From Chrysogorgia sp. JL179-B06 (lineage: Eukaryota; Cnidaria; Anthozoa; Scleralcyonacea; Chrysogorgiidae), in the NCBI GenBank assembly GCA_035772405.1, contig JAYKKM010000150.1:1-64000 (forward strand): 64,000 nucleotides of DNA. The letters run 5' to 3'. The notes beneath the pieces were generated by a model that saw only the letters and a list, made by a program, of their open reading frames with translations, did not search any database and had not been told where the DNA came from. Numbering within the stretch: the stretch's first letter is position 1; every line of letters begins with the position of its first letter. Shown here one piece after another: positions 45,901-54,480 of the stretch. Position numbers and translations under genes: made by a program.

Positions 45901-48890
45901 TGGATGTGCGCATGACTGCTATTGTCCCACAAGCGGTTGTCACCGACAATTGCTTGGGTATAAATAGTTTTCATGCCATATCTAGATTGTACCGATCTAC
46001 ACCGATGAGCTGCGGAACTGCGCAGGTACATGTCATTTTATAAAAAAAATTCGTAATGTTTTCTTTTTATTCCAGGAAATGAAGAACAGTTTAAATCTAA
46101 ATTGGAGATGTTAGCGGAACAAAGAGATTACAAAAGAAGAAGGCAATCGTACCGGGCGAAAAATGTTCACATAACTAAGAGAACACCTACGGATGTGAGT
46201 TTCTTGGAAACGAAGATAATTTATTCTTATCTGTTTAGGGATACTAACCATTTGATATTTGGATACTAACAGGAAGGGGATGGTCATTAAATTCTTGTTC
46301 CATATTCGATATCAAAATAGGTTCTACTCTGTTGTTGCAATTTTTTATTTGCATTCGAGGACTTATTTGTTTCTATAACGCTATACCTGCGCGCGCATTT
46401 TTTATAACTTTATCAAAATAAGCTGATTGATCAATCCTGCACAACCGGCGAATGGCACATATGTTACTTACTTCCAATTTAACTTTGGAGTTTGGAATAA
46501 TGGCGTGAACATTTCCTTTAAAGTGCCCCTAACCTCAAAATTTTTTATTGTCTTATCTGGAAGAACTTTTAAAATGATAAAGTAACTTCGTTTGAAGATT
46601 TTCGTTTCTTCGCTTTCTTTTTGAGATATATCAGTTTGTTTGATATGCAAATGTACGGAATTTACGTCATGCATGCATAATGACTTATTGTAGAAATGTG
46701 TGTATCTCTTTCATTCTCGAAAGAAATCCTGTAAAATGGAGAAGTTTGGTGTTGTGGGAGAAACACGCACACATGTTATTCACACTTTAGTGTTTTTATT
46801 TCATGAACGCAAAGATATATAACATTCTCTGATAACTCATTATGCATGAGTAAATTCCGGACATTTGCATATCAAACAAACTGAAATATCTCGAAAAGAA
46901 AGCGAAGAAACGAAAATCTTCAAAACAAGTTACTTTATCATTTTAAAAGTTCTTCCAAATAAAAAAAATTGAGGTTAGGGTATAGGATTATCATTGGGAT
47001 TAGGGTTAGACTAGTTCTTAAAAATGAGAAGGTCCTTTTGAGTCATCTCTTTTAGCCTTCACCGCTCTAACAACTGAGCTATTGAGACACGGTCAGAACA
47101 GTCAAACATCATATACATATTCATACATCGCCCGATTCTCAAATCTCTACAGGAAGACCTCCATCTTCGACGAAGTAGAGCGAAACCTCTCGCAGGACTT
47201 CCTCAAGTAGCGAGCTTATCACCGGTATACAGGAGGCTTTACAATAAGTTTTAGATGAAGAGAGGATTTATTAATGATCAAATATATGTATATGAAAATC
47301 TGACCGCCCCAACGCATCGGCGCTCTAACCACTGAGCTATTGAGACACAGTCAGAACAGTCAAACATCATATACATATTTATACATCGCCCCGACTCTCA
47401 AATGTCTACAGGAAGATATCTCATCTTCGACGAAGTAGAGCGAAGCCTCTCGCAGGACTTCCTCAATTAGCGAGCTTATCACCGGCTCTTGTATACAGGA
47501 GGCTTTACAACAATTTTCTTTAGATGAAGAGAGGATTTATTAATGGTCAAATATATGTATATGAAAATTTGACTGCCCCAATATATATACATATATTTAT
47601 AAATCCTCTCTTTATCTAAACATTATATATATTAAGTATGTACACCAGATCAATCATCCTCACACCACGTAACGCGAAGAATAGAAATCCCATTATTTTT
47701 CAACCCACCAAAGTCAACTGAAAAATATTTTCTCCAAGACTTCGAAAGCTATATACATGTATTAGGGTGGTCCTTATTTAATTTATTTTTATTTTGTATA
47801 GTCTGACCCTCTTAAATGGTTCCAATTGGGTTAAAAATGCTGTGTGTAAAATTGTATTAAAAACTATTGATATTTAGGGGTAGCTCAAGGTCCCTGAAAT
47901 TTTTACTATAGTATCCCTATGAGAAAATCAGCCAAATTGTCCAATATGCTATAAGTCCTAAGGGGAGTGTCGGATTGGTTTAAACATCCACTAGTGAGTA
48001 GTTTAGACCTGGTTTCCTATTTGACTTTAAGACAAACTTATAGCCAAAAATGTATGGTTTCCGAGATATAGGGCTCCAAACTTTTTTAACCAATGAGAAT
48101 TTTAAGAACTTTGGAGCCCTATATCTCGGAAACCATACATTTTTGGCTATAAGTTTGTCTTAAAGTCAAATAGGAAACCAGGTCTAAACTACTCACTAGT
48201 GGATGTTTAAACCAATCCGACACTCCCCTGAGGACTTATAGCATATTGGACAATTTGGCTGATTTTCTCATAGGGATACTATAGTAAAAATTTCAGGGAC
48301 CTTGAGCTACCCCTAAATATCAATAGTTTTTAATACAATTTTACACACAGCATTTTTAACCCAATTGGAACCATTTAAGAGGGTCAGACTATACAAAATT
48401 AAAAAAAATTAAAATAAGGACCACCCTAACATGTATTCCCATGCCCATGGTGTTCCCCCAAAATTCAAAACGCCGTGTTCATCGTGTACCATGCAATCTT
48501 TGAAATATTTAAACATTATTACCCGAATAGCGTTATATCGTGTATCGCGTCCAAAACAAACGAGAGAAATAAATTTCATTTTTGCCCGCATTTTATGTTT
48601 TCCATGAGTGTGTTATAGCGACTCCCCTGCATTTAGAAATTGGAAAATCTCGTTGACATGAATATTTTATATATTTTTATAAGAAAAAAGCAATTAAGTT
48701 GGGAAAGATCGATTTTCCTGGAATTATTTTTCTGATTTGTCCACGTTTTTTATTTTGCTTCTCCAATCACTTTATTAATATTCCTTTGTGGTTCTACTTA
48801 TAGATCATGCGCGAAATCATTGAAAACAGAATGCAAGAACTACAAAACCTAAATGGAGAGAGCACGACAGCCTTTGAGAAGGATAAATAG
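26290..48890 (+). CDS. SNRNP48: U11/U12 snRNP 48 kDa protein (minor spliceosome), 7 exons
   Basis: Seven exons with matching phases give a 230-residue protein: 26290-26424, 33197-33313, 35155-35218, 40310-40404, 44371-44446, 46076-46194 and 48804-48890 (TAG). Start ATG has A at -3 and G at +4. Residues 53-73 form a CHHC zinc finger (C53, H59, H69, C73; C-x5-H-x9-H-x3-C) followed by CRLRKLG, the SNRNP48 signature; in the family this finger binds the 5' splice site region of U11 snRNA. Residues 180-194 ([15 protein letters not shown]) and the following [13 protein letters not shown] match the conserved C-terminal core. The family role is U12-type 5' splice-site recognition in the nucleus. It is shorter than the human protein because the charged tail is missing. 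Exons 1, 2, 6 and 7 are well supported. Exons 3-5 rest on splice sites, phase and weak similarity. Intron 1 begins CAG|GCTAGT. The introns are packed with mobile elements. Confidence 0.85.
26660..27105 (+). mobile_element. tRNA-derived SINE cluster (hairpin remnant plus full head)
   Basis: 26660-26790 is a near-perfect inverted pair of the SINE 3' body around ACCGGGACCAGTTAAAATGTATG. A linker (ATTACCTATAATATACCC ... AACTCGTGACTA) leads to a new head at about 26885-26960 (GGCTCTCGG, then CCGTAGCTCAGTGGTCAGAGC) and its body to 27105, where the next element interrupts it within ATTACCTATA. Confidence 0.8.
27252..27297 (-). ncRNA. Hammerhead ribozyme 1 (type I)
   Basis: Read on the - strand: stem I ACTACA (27297-27292) pairs with TGTAGT (27257-27252), 6 bp perfect. 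Core box CTGATGA is at 27291-27285. Stem II is GGCC with loop CAAAA and GGCC. Core box GAAA follows, and then a minimal stem III, ACGG-TA-CCGT. The cleavage triplet GTC (27260-27258) predicts self-cleavage between 27258 and 27257. Every invariant core nucleotide is present. Confidence 0.93.
27490..27535 (-). ncRNA. Hammerhead ribozyme 2 (type I)
   Basis: Same sequence as ribozyme 1: stem I TGTAGT/ACTACA, CTGATGA, GGCC-CAAAA-GGCC, GAAA, ACGG-TA-CCGT and cleavage triplet GTC. Predicted cut between 27496 and 27495. Cleavage at both ribozymes would release a 238-nt monomer (27258-27495). Confidence 0.93.
27922..28090. repeat. (AT)n tract and a decayed hammerhead-like motif
   Basis: A long (TA)n at about 27926-27991 is followed at 28023-28058 (- strand) by CTGATGA ... 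CTCGAAAC spacing, as in Penelope-like 3' ends. Stems II and III do not pair well, so it is a relic only. Confidence 0.5.
28440..28640. repeat. Dispersed repeat shared with 43090-43330
   Basis: GTCACAACCGAACAC...AGACAGCGAA...GAACTACTTTTGTTGTTTATC occurs in both places. This copy has a 15-bp tandem duplication (ATGCTGTTCACC). Confidence 0.6.
29225..30200 (+). pseudogene. 5'-truncated CR1/L2-like retrotransposon (RT C-terminal half)
   Basis: The frame to 29950 starts just before WKYVDDMTV (catalytic VDD). It continues with [48 protein letters not shown] and [12 protein letters not shown], ending near [14 protein letters not shown]. Everything upstream of the catalytic Asp pair is absent. The 3' UTR ends in a (CTAT)n tail at about 30172-30195. 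The frame is uninterrupted, so the truncation probably happened at insertion. Confidence 0.85.
30426..30590. mobile_element. Small MITE with CGTTCCCAGGGCATTTTGCC arms
   Basis: Left arm about 30429-30471 and right arm about 30539-30582 are inverted copies (CCCAGGGCATTTTGCC ... GGCAAAATGCCCTGGG, and GGAAGGTCGG/CCGACCTTCC). A related hairpin with CCCAGAGCCTCCG arms is at 62892-62932. Confidence 0.7.
30710..31370. other. SNRNP48 intron 1, unique AT-rich sequence
   Basis: No repeat family or exon is recognised. Confidence 0.35.
31372..31965. repeat. Dispersed repeat, inverted copy of 44690-45312
   Basis: Begins TATAAAATAACATGTACAC and CCCGTGCAGGATGAGAGTAT, and runs on through about 590 bp matching the reverse complement of 44690-45312 (including the stretch translated as [12 protein letters not shown] in both). 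The apparent ORFs in both copies are not supported as genes. Confidence 0.75.
32342..33135. mobile_element. TTAA-type palindromic MITE interrupted by a second MITE
   Basis: Left arm AGTGCCTATCC...GGGGATTTTACATATTTGTG follows TTAA; the right arm ends near 33135. The centre is a long palindrome (GAAATGACGTCAAAGC at 32812 against GCTTTGACGTCATTTC at 32986). The left arm is broken at about 32440, where the 32450-32792 element (CCATTAGGTATTTC and TTTATAAAATAACATG family) is inserted. That insert itself has internal inverted CCGTGTTTGGATGGCCTGAT arms. Confidence 0.7.
33912..34896 (-). pseudogene. 5'-truncated CR1/L2-like retrotransposon inside a MITE
   Basis: On the - strand the C-terminal RT region is read from 34896: [58 protein letters not shown]. 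It is interrupted at 34583/34118 by another MITE and resumes as KSAVKTFLF. The 3' end is the common ATACGTCTTTATTATTATT tail (plus-strand 33912-33955). The same tail occurs at 54100-54147, 55216-55250 and 56960-56995. Confidence 0.85.
34122..34579. mobile_element. TTAA-flanked MITE (innermost of the nest), 458 bp
   Basis: TTAA at 34118-34121 and 34580-34583. Ends AGTGACCATGACCCCAAATA and the complement of AGTGCCCATGACCCAAAATA are inverted repeats continuing for more than 80 bp. It splits the RT frame of the surrounding retrotransposon. Confidence 0.85.
35325..35650 (-). mobile_element. 5S rRNA-derived SINE (SINE3-like)
   Basis: On the - strand, 35600-35540 reads GGTTAAGCCTGATCGGGCG then GGTTAATACTTGGATGGGTG, closely matching the 5S rRNA internal control region (A box and C box with TACTTGGATGGG). 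It continues through an unrelated body of about 200 bp and ends in (ACTT)n at 35344-35325, a LINE-like microsatellite tail. The head is too diverged, and the body too long, for a functional 5S gene. Confidence 0.8.
35865..36175. repeat. Dispersed copy of the 1.8-2.9 kb hairpin unit
   Basis: Contains GAGTCGGACGATGAACAATC, CCATGCCATATAATAAACC and the paired hairpin arms CCTCTTATTAACC ... GGTAAATAAGAAG, as in the 1858-2957 units. Confidence 0.8.
36360..36640. mobile_element. tRNA-related SINE remnant with inverted tail
   Basis: 36362-36426 on the - strand is tRNA-like (GAGTCTCGGTAGCTCATTGG ... GGTTACAGGTTCTATTCC). It is followed by GAGAGCGAATGTTACAATGA, which recurs inverted at about 36596-36622. 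The same family, better preserved, is at 61280-61640. Confidence 0.65.
37329..37513. mobile_element. Short MITE with 20-bp perfect inverted ends
   Basis: CGCCATTACTAAGGGACCAA at 37329-37348 and its exact complement at 37494-37513; internal sequence has no homology elsewhere in the window. Confidence 0.6.
37881..38353. mobile_element. TTAA-flanked palindromic MITE, 473 bp
   Basis: Perfect TTAA on both sides (37877-37880, 38354-38357). Ends AGGACATTGGCAACAAAAAT and complement. Arms of about 200 bp are nearly identical, including the shared subterminal GTTTGTTTGATATGTAAAT motif. Confidence 0.88.
38600..40060 (+). pseudogene. R2/HERO-like retrotransposon 3' half with restriction-like endonuclease
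   Basis: Broken + strand frames give [12 protein letters not shown] (about 38709-38744), [18 protein letters not shown] (about 38850-38900), [38 protein letters not shown] sequence with a CxxC knuckle (about 39725-39785), and [20 protein letters not shown] (about 39930-39990). This order (RT, zinc knuckle, then a PD-(D/E)xK-type ELTVGFE block) is that of LINEs that use a restriction-like endonuclease instead of an APE domain. Several stops and frameshifts inactivate it. Confidence 0.8.
40128..40205. repeat. About 35-bp tandem repeat
   Basis: GTGAACGATAAATACTTGCT...TTCCAAATGCTA occurs about 2.3 times. Confidence 0.8.
40440..40860 (-). pseudogene. CR1-like retrotransposon 3' end
   Basis: The - strand ORF at 40842-40618 carries [40 protein letters not shown] and [12 protein letters not shown], the conserved C-terminus of CR1/L2-type RT proteins. 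The 3' UTR ends near 40445 in AT-rich (TAA/ATT)n after GCGCTATATAAAAATAAA. It lies just downstream of SNRNP48 exon 4. Confidence 0.8.
41200..42230 (-). pseudogene. Non-LTR retrotransposon C-terminal region with zinc knuckle
   Basis: The open - strand frame 42164-41322 (280 residues) encodes [61 protein letters not shown] and a [20 protein letters not shown] zinc-knuckle-like block. This is the C-terminal part of a LINE RT. A frameshift near 42165 separates it from a few more upstream residues. The catalytic region is absent (5' truncation). The long intact frame suggests a relatively recent insertion. Confidence 0.8.
42403..42894 (+). mobile_element. Dimeric tRNA-derived SINE with 14-bp target duplication
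   Basis: Monomer 1 (42403-42678) and monomer 2 (42679-42894) both begin GGCTCTCGGCAACGGC, followed by a tRNA-like head (TAGCTCAGTGGTCAG, loop CTGGCAT, TTCGATTCCCAGCC or TTCAATTCCCAGCC) and the GTTGCATTTTTCGCAACTGG body. CCAAACAAAATCTA flanks it at 42389-42402 and 42895-42908. The interrupted host sequence is seen uninterrupted, though diverged, at 8990-9175. Confidence 0.9.
43230..43316. repeat. 24-bp tandem repeat
   Basis: GAACTACTTTTGAACTACTA...TATT repeated about 3.5 times. Confidence 0.9.
43330..44370. other. SNRNP48 intron 4, mostly unique
   Basis: Holds a SINE-body remnant at about 43683-43755 (TTCCAACAATCGAAATTTTC, TAGTTTAATCGAGTGAAAT). Otherwise no feature is recognised. Confidence 0.4.
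44690..45312. repeat. Dispersed repeat, inverted copy of 31372-31965
   Basis: Ends CCCGTGCAGGATGAGAGTAT ... GTACATGTTATTTTATAA. Lies in SNRNP48 intron 5, in opposite orientation to the copy in intron 1. Confidence 0.75.
45313..46075. other. SNRNP48 intron 5, unrecognised
   Basis: A 139-residue ORF (45244-45663) begins in repeat sequence and has no recognised domain. The rest is unique. Confidence 0.3.
46522..46980. mobile_element. TTAA-type MITE, right tip eroded
   Basis: TTAA at 46518-46521, then AGTGCCCCTAACCTCAAAAT. The right arm ends AAAATTGAGGTTAGGG without the last bases and TTAA. Shares CAGTTTGTTTGATATGCAAA on both arms with the other TTAA MITEs. Confidence 0.75.
47045..47600. mobile_element. 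Tandem pair of tRNA-related SINE-like units
   Basis: Two direct copies, about 270 bp apart, each start with a - strand A-box-like GTCTCAATAGCTCAGT and include ACATCATATACATATT, TCGACGAAGTAGAGCGAA and GAAGAGAGGATTTATTAATG. B boxes are eroded. Confidence 0.7.
47763..48428. mobile_element. hAT-type palindromic MITE, 666 bp, near-perfect arms
   Basis: Starts TAGGGTGGTCCTTATT and ends in its complement. Flanked by exact 8-bp duplications ACATGTAT (47755-47762 and 48429-48436). The arms are about 310 bp each and differ at only a few positions by eye (for example CCTAAGGGG vs CCTCAGGGG), around a small central spacer near 48088-48110. Located in SNRNP48 intron 6. Confidence 0.92.
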
Positions 48891-49700
48891 ATACAGAAAG
48901 ATGTTCAACAAAAATATACCATGTATCGCTTGTTGGGTGTGAAAATAATTTTGTGCGATTGTATCGTTTAACTCCATCTGTGACCATTTTTAGTGAACCC
49001 TGAATCGCCAATGCCCCACATTTCCAGCTGATGACATCTCCATGCGAGTTCCGGCAATCAGCATGAAGTGGTGTGTAACTGTAGCTTTCTTTTGAAAGCC
49101 AACGCGTTATTGTTGACATTGCAGGAGGTTGGACAAGTTTCAAACAGCTTTATTAGAGGACAATTCATCGAGTGAAGTCTGTACTTGCTAACAATATGGC
49201 AGACACGAAAAATAATGCATACTGGAAGTAGCTGGTTTAGAACGACACGAAGTTAATTAAAGTTGAGATTTGATAAGAATGAACAAACAACATAATATTA
49301 ATCATAATTAATTCCTTTATTGCGCGATATGCATTACATTACTAGGACACAGATCAAACGTGGCCGAATCGAAGTTATATTAAAGGCGCTCTAGGCAAAC
49401 TGGTGTCTGACCACGGAACACAGCTAAGATCTTAAGTAACGATTGGGGCAGAACCCGGAGAAAAACCCTCGAAGCACAGGAGAGAACCAATTAAAAACTC
49501 GTCTTACTCTGATGAATGGCTCCGCTTGAAACGTCAGTATTTCGTTCATAAAATCTTGGCAGTTCACCCTCTTTTCAGTTTGCTACAACTTTACTCACAT
49601 GAGTCTGGAACCGAGCCTTCGGCGCCAGGCGAGATGATAAATCCATATACCTTTTTGTCCAGCGAAGAAACAAAAAAAAAACACGAAATATCACATTACG
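48891..49700. other. Downstream of SNRNP48; Penelope-like hammerhead relic near 49505-49545
   Basis: Probable 3' UTR, though no clear AATAAA is seen. 49508-49545 holds CTGATGA ... CTTGAAACGTCAGTA spacing, as in Penelope-like ends, but the stems are eroded. Confidence 0.4.
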
Positions 49701-49789
49701 TTTCCTGGCATTTTTTGTTACAGAACATCTTTTTAGGTTGATAAATGTTCGCGTTTGCCAAAAAAAAGAAGAAATTTAACCTCCAAGTC

Positions 49790-50175
49790 GCCAAAATTTT
49801 GTCCGCCATTGCTCAAAACATGTTCCAGACGAGCCCGCGATTCCACAGCAGAGTATGTGATTATGACGTCAAAGACTCAACACGTGACAAAGCTTTATTG
49901 AAATTATACGACAAGTTACAATAGAAAGTTTTCCCCATGTAGCTTTATATTCATACACAACTAGCCACGTGTTGAGTCTTGACGTCACTTCCTCTAATCG
50001 CAACCTAAGCGTCTGGAACATGATCGTATAATCTCGTATAAAAACAGTCTGAAAAGGTGACTTCCCATGCCCGTAACTGCTTGAAATTTGGCAAGTTAAG
50101 TAAGAACACCACGATCTTTACAAATACTGTATGTAAAAATTTGGGATACCAAAAATGTTATCACAGGGGCACTTT
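49790..50175. mobile_element. TTAA-type MITE, left end lost
   Basis: Inverted segments ATGTTCCAGACG/CGTCTGGAACAT and AAAGACTCAACACGTGAC/CACGTGTTGAGTCTTGACGT lie around a short centre. The right tip GGGGCACT is followed by TTAA at about 50171. Confidence 0.6.
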
Positions 50176-50449
50176 AAGTGTGTCTACGAAGGAAGCCCTG
50201 CATTTTCTATGCCTTGGCTGCATTTAAGGTTCTTTGTTACAATAACACCTAGATATTTTTGTAATGTAACGTGAACTAGTGACTGGGAGCCAATCTTCTA
50301 ATCATAGGAAGTAGGGATACTATTACACGAGACTCTTAACACTTCGTATTATTGAAACCTAGACGCAAGGTCTGACCAATTCATGGCAGTCATCCACCTT
50401 GAAGATGATTTTGCGACACTTCGAATCATCTGCAAAAAAAGCAACAGGA

Positions 50450-51660
50450 CTATCAACAACGGTGGGCAAGTCATTGACAAACCCCAATCATTAGATGTGT
50501 GAAGTTGATCGTCCAGGTTGTTGTAGTCATGAGAAAGACTATTGTTGTTGACTGACGTTTCGACAAAAAATACACCCATGCTTAACGCATGACGCAACAC
50601 CCACTCACGTTTAACACACGGTAAATACGTACCTAAAATGAACAAGTTTTGTGGTTGGATACATGGAACAAAAGTGGTTAGGGTTAGGACATTGGTTTCT
50701 TTGTGGTTGATTCTATTGTTTTGTTTTAATCAACCAATCACAAAACTTGATAGTATAGGTAATATAATATAATATAATATAATATAATATAGGTGGCGAC
50801 CCTTAAAGGATGAGTGTCCAGCTAATGCTTTGCGCGCTCACAAGCTTGCTCGCGGCCATTTTTTGGGCCACGAAATTGAACAAGTAAACCAATCCTTCGA
50901 TATCTGAGCAATCCTTGCCGTAAATTACTCAAATTGTGTTTTTTGTAAGAGCAGAGATAATGTAGTAAGTTATTATTGTCATATTTTTGATAGTATTTGA
51001 TTACACTCGGTGCGCCGTGGAATTGTGTTTTGAGACAGGTATCCGTCGCTCGTTGTTTGCCGTTTGATGCGTGAATTTCAAAGTTTCCTTCAAGACGCGC
51101 AGTTTCCTGGCAAAGCCAATAGTATAAGATCCTTATATTCCATATATTCTATGAGTAGAGGAACAGATATTACGCTAGAAACGAACGCTCACTGCTGTAA
51201 ATCGTTGTATTGAACAAGGCCGTTGTAATCGAAGCCGTGGTCACGAAGAGTGCGGTTCACAATATTCGACAAACTCTGAGTCAGACATCACTACAAACTG
51301 ATTTAAACGACTTTTAACAGCTTATTATGTCGTAAGAAGATAACAAAACAACAAGAAAACGTAATAAACCGAGGTAGTTAGAAGCAAGTTTCCCAAATCA
51401 AAACAAGAACACAAGCGCGCAAAGCATTAGCTGGACACTCATCCTTTAACACATGACGCAACACCCACTCACACTAATTATGACACAAACAAACTATGAC
51501 GTAATGAACCAGACGTATATATAGGCAAACCTGACAAACGCGCTTTACTTGACTCTGAAGATGACCGCCGTCGAAACGTCAGTCACCAACAATAGTCTTT
51601 CTCAAGACTACAACAACCTGGACGATCAACTTCACACATCTAAACCCCAAGAACAACAGG
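50450..51660. mobile_element. Inverted Penelope-like fragments around a TTAA MITE
   Basis: GTCGAAACGTCAGTC...CAACAATAGTCTTTCTC...CCTGGACGATCAACTTCACA occurs on the - strand at about 50640-50465 and on the + strand at 51555-51645, with shared ACGCAACACCCACTCAC upstream. Between them, 50807-51445 is a 639-bp MITE with exact TTAA flanks (50803-50806, 51446-51449) and ends AGGATGAGTGTCCAGCTAAT. Confidence 0.75.
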
Positions 51661-52423
51661 TAGGCCAGTTATTTCATAGAAAGTAAACAAATTTTACTTG
51701 GGACAAAAACTCACCATCAAGTGATATTTATGATGCACTGATAATGTTTGTATAATGTTTCAACGTCAGATCCACGTTTGGACGGCTTAATTTTATGCAA
51801 TCACGTCCATGAGATGAAGTCACAGACGCCAAACCAAGAATTTTCGTGGTGATGGTCAAGAAACAAACAGGTAACTAGAAATACGCGTCGCATCAACCTC
51901 TAACCCGCTTACTGTTTGACGTTTTTATACAGCATCATTTGGATAGGTACTTATAGTACGTATTCCATATAAGGTCATATCGGACGGAATACGTTGCCCT
52001 GACGAGCATATACATTGCCCTCGTACCAGCCCACTGGATGTGGGATTGTTAACACGTTACGATACTGTATGTTCGATGATCCGCTCTTTTTAAGAAAACT
52101 ACGTTCGCTAGCCGGATAAGCTGTACGCATATTGTAAACAGATAATTTATCTTTGTTTTAATATATATTGTAGCTTTGGGAGTTGATTATTTCTCAAGAA
52201 AACGTTCGTCGAAGACAGCCAAAAGTTCGTTTACAAGATGGTATCCGTAATACGAAAATTATATTTTTGGGCATGTTCGATTTTCCACTTTTAAAGAGAA
52301 CTAAGTTAGCTACCAGGATAAGCTGCATAGATCATTTAACTTTCATTTAATATATTCTATAGCTTTGCCAGTTACAATCCAATTAACTAGTAGGCTGGTA
52401 CGGGCAATGTATTTGCTTGTAAC

Positions 52424-52913
52424 TAGTGGTGGGCGATACCACTACTAAAGTATCGATACTTTCGATATTCACAATTCAAAAGATGGTATCGATACTTTTT
52501 TTAAATATCGATGTTTTCGATACTTGTCATGTGACCGGATTATGGTTAATATTTAATGTTACATGAAGTTCTTCGTTTAGTTCTTTGCCAAACGAGCATG
52601 CTAACAAACGAGTAACAGCTTTTCACAGTTTTTTTCCAGGTTTTTCTTTTTCGTGCTGGAAAATGGCAGAAATGGCGTCAACATTTAATGTCGGCGCCAA
52701 TGTCAATCACAATTAAACATGTTAATGTTGTTTAATGTTAAATTAAATATAAAGACTATTAATTGTTATGGTACGAACATATTTAACTAGTGTATGAAGT
52801 ACTTTGTCTACTGACCAGTATCGGTATCGAAAAAAAGTATCGAAACAGTGGTATCGATAAAAAAGTACTCGGTATCGTATCGAAATCGATATTCGCAGTA
52901 TCGCCCACCACTA
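52424..52913. mobile_element. hAT MITE (TAGTGGTGGGCGATA), copy 1
   Basis: 490 bp. Inverted ends TAGTGGTGGGCGATAC / GTATCGCCCACCACTA. Exact 8-bp duplications CTTGTAAC at 52416-52423 and 52914-52921. The interior is rich in TATCGATA-type palindromes. Confidence 0.95.
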
Positions 52914-52936
52914 CTTGTAACGTATATCATATGCTC

Positions 52937-53328
52937 TAGTGGTGGGCGATATATCGAAAAATATCGATATCGTCGATATTTGCAATTATCGTATCGGTAT
53001 CGATAATTATTTTCAAGTATCGACAACTTCGATACTTGTCACGTGATAAGATATTTTGAATTTTAGTCACTGAGCTCTTACATGACCGGACTGCGATTTG
53101 AACCAAAACATTTAATACTTTCAACTTGACATTTTTGAACACGAGCTTAACCATTTATGTATACACTTGAGTTGAAAATTAATATTTGAGTTGTTTTTAC
53201 CATGTTGAAGTTTTAGTATAAATTTTATATACAATTTTGAGTATCGGTATCGAATCGAAACAGTGGTATCGAGGCAAAAGTAACCGGTATCGTATCGAAG
53301 TCAATATTCCCAGTATCGCCCACCACTA
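52937..53328. mobile_element. hAT MITE (TAGTGGTGGGCGATA), copy 2
   Basis: 392 bp, same ends as copy 1. Exact 8-bp duplications ATATGCTC at 52929-52936 and 53329-53336. Only 15 bp separate its upstream duplication from copy 1. Confidence 0.95.
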
Positions 53329-53614
53329 ATATGCTCTAGAACCCAACCCCAACACAACAAAGATCCTAACCCTACCCTACGGCAAAATTTTCTCCTTCCA
53401 TCCTATTTGAGTTGCTAGGTTTATAATAGACTAGTGAGAGATACCAAGCGTGTGGGATAGTAATCGACTCATACGCATGTGCGAATCTCACGATCGCCTC
53501 TAAATTAACCATTATCCTTAATTTAGAGCGATTTGAAGGAAGAGATCGTGTTGGCTAGTCCCGTTCGATATGACCTTATATGGAATACGTACTATAAGTA
53601 CATAATATGATCAT

Positions 53615-54147
53615 TTGCTCTGCGAATTATTTCGTCCTTAATTTTTTTCCTGTACGATTTTGAACGGGATACTTCTTAAAGTGTTCTACTATTGGAATCT
53701 GAGAAACTCCAAGTATCCTTTTCGCCATCTAAATAATATTTAGTGAAATACCGGATTGTCTATACCGAGATTTTTAACGTTGCTTTTCAAGCTCGCAAGC
53801 AAACAAAGCACGCTATGTATGCTGACGACAGTGCGCGTGCTTCAATTTAATCTGTGCGCGTGCGTGCAGTAATTAACTTGGAATAAAATTCATCGAACTG
53901 TACTCGTTGTAGACACACGCGCCATGATTTTTGCTCCGAACAATCCACGTTTGGTTCTTCGCGGGATTCGTCATACTGAGGAGAACCTAGTGGCCTTGTT
54001 ACGTAATTAATAGCTTTAATTAATAGTTTGTTGTAGTAGGCTTTATCTTATAATGAAACTGTAATTATTTTATAAGTAACATTGTTGTAAGAGCATTGAG
54101 ACTATTGTGTAATGCTCCTAATACGTCTTTATTATTATTATTATTAT
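53615..54147 (+). repeat. Retroelement-tail repeat, copy A
   Basis: TACGATTTTGAACGGGATAC ... GGTTCTTCGCGGGATTCGTC ... AATACGTC(TTTATT)n. Two further copies are at 55216-55860 (inverted) and 56325-56995. The tail equals that of the CR1-like copy at 33912-34896. Confidence 0.8.
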
Positions 54148-54480
54148 TAATAGCTCGAAATGCGGACAAACAACCCAAATTGGTGCAAATGAGCTATTTT
54201 CTTTCGTTATGGCCACAAGAATTATGGGTAAAAGCGGACAAACATCAATACTAACGTCCAGGGAGCTTATATATATATATAAGCGCCCTACTGACGTCAT
54301 TTCGACGGAGAGCTATTCCAATGGCCCCAATTATCACTAGCGCGAGCCCGCAGTTTATGTGCACTCTCCAAGTCTATAATTGGACAACAATTGGACTAAT
54401 TAGATTGCTTACGTAACAAAGGTGGTGTGGGTAACGTGCGTGCGAGGCGCCATGGCGTTTGCAACCGACATCACAGAATC

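Larger units (their letters stand above)
51947..53601. mobile_element. 1.65-kb element with 41-bp TIRs, host to two hAT MITEs
   Basis: GTACTTATAGTACGTATTCC... at 51947-51987 and its complement at 53561-53601 differ by one base. No transposase is seen. Inner inverted segments (TACCAGCCCACTGG vs TAGTAGGCTGGTA) and a partial direct duplication (CTAGCCGGATAAGCTG vs CTACCAGGATAAGCTG) are present. Confidence 0.7.
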
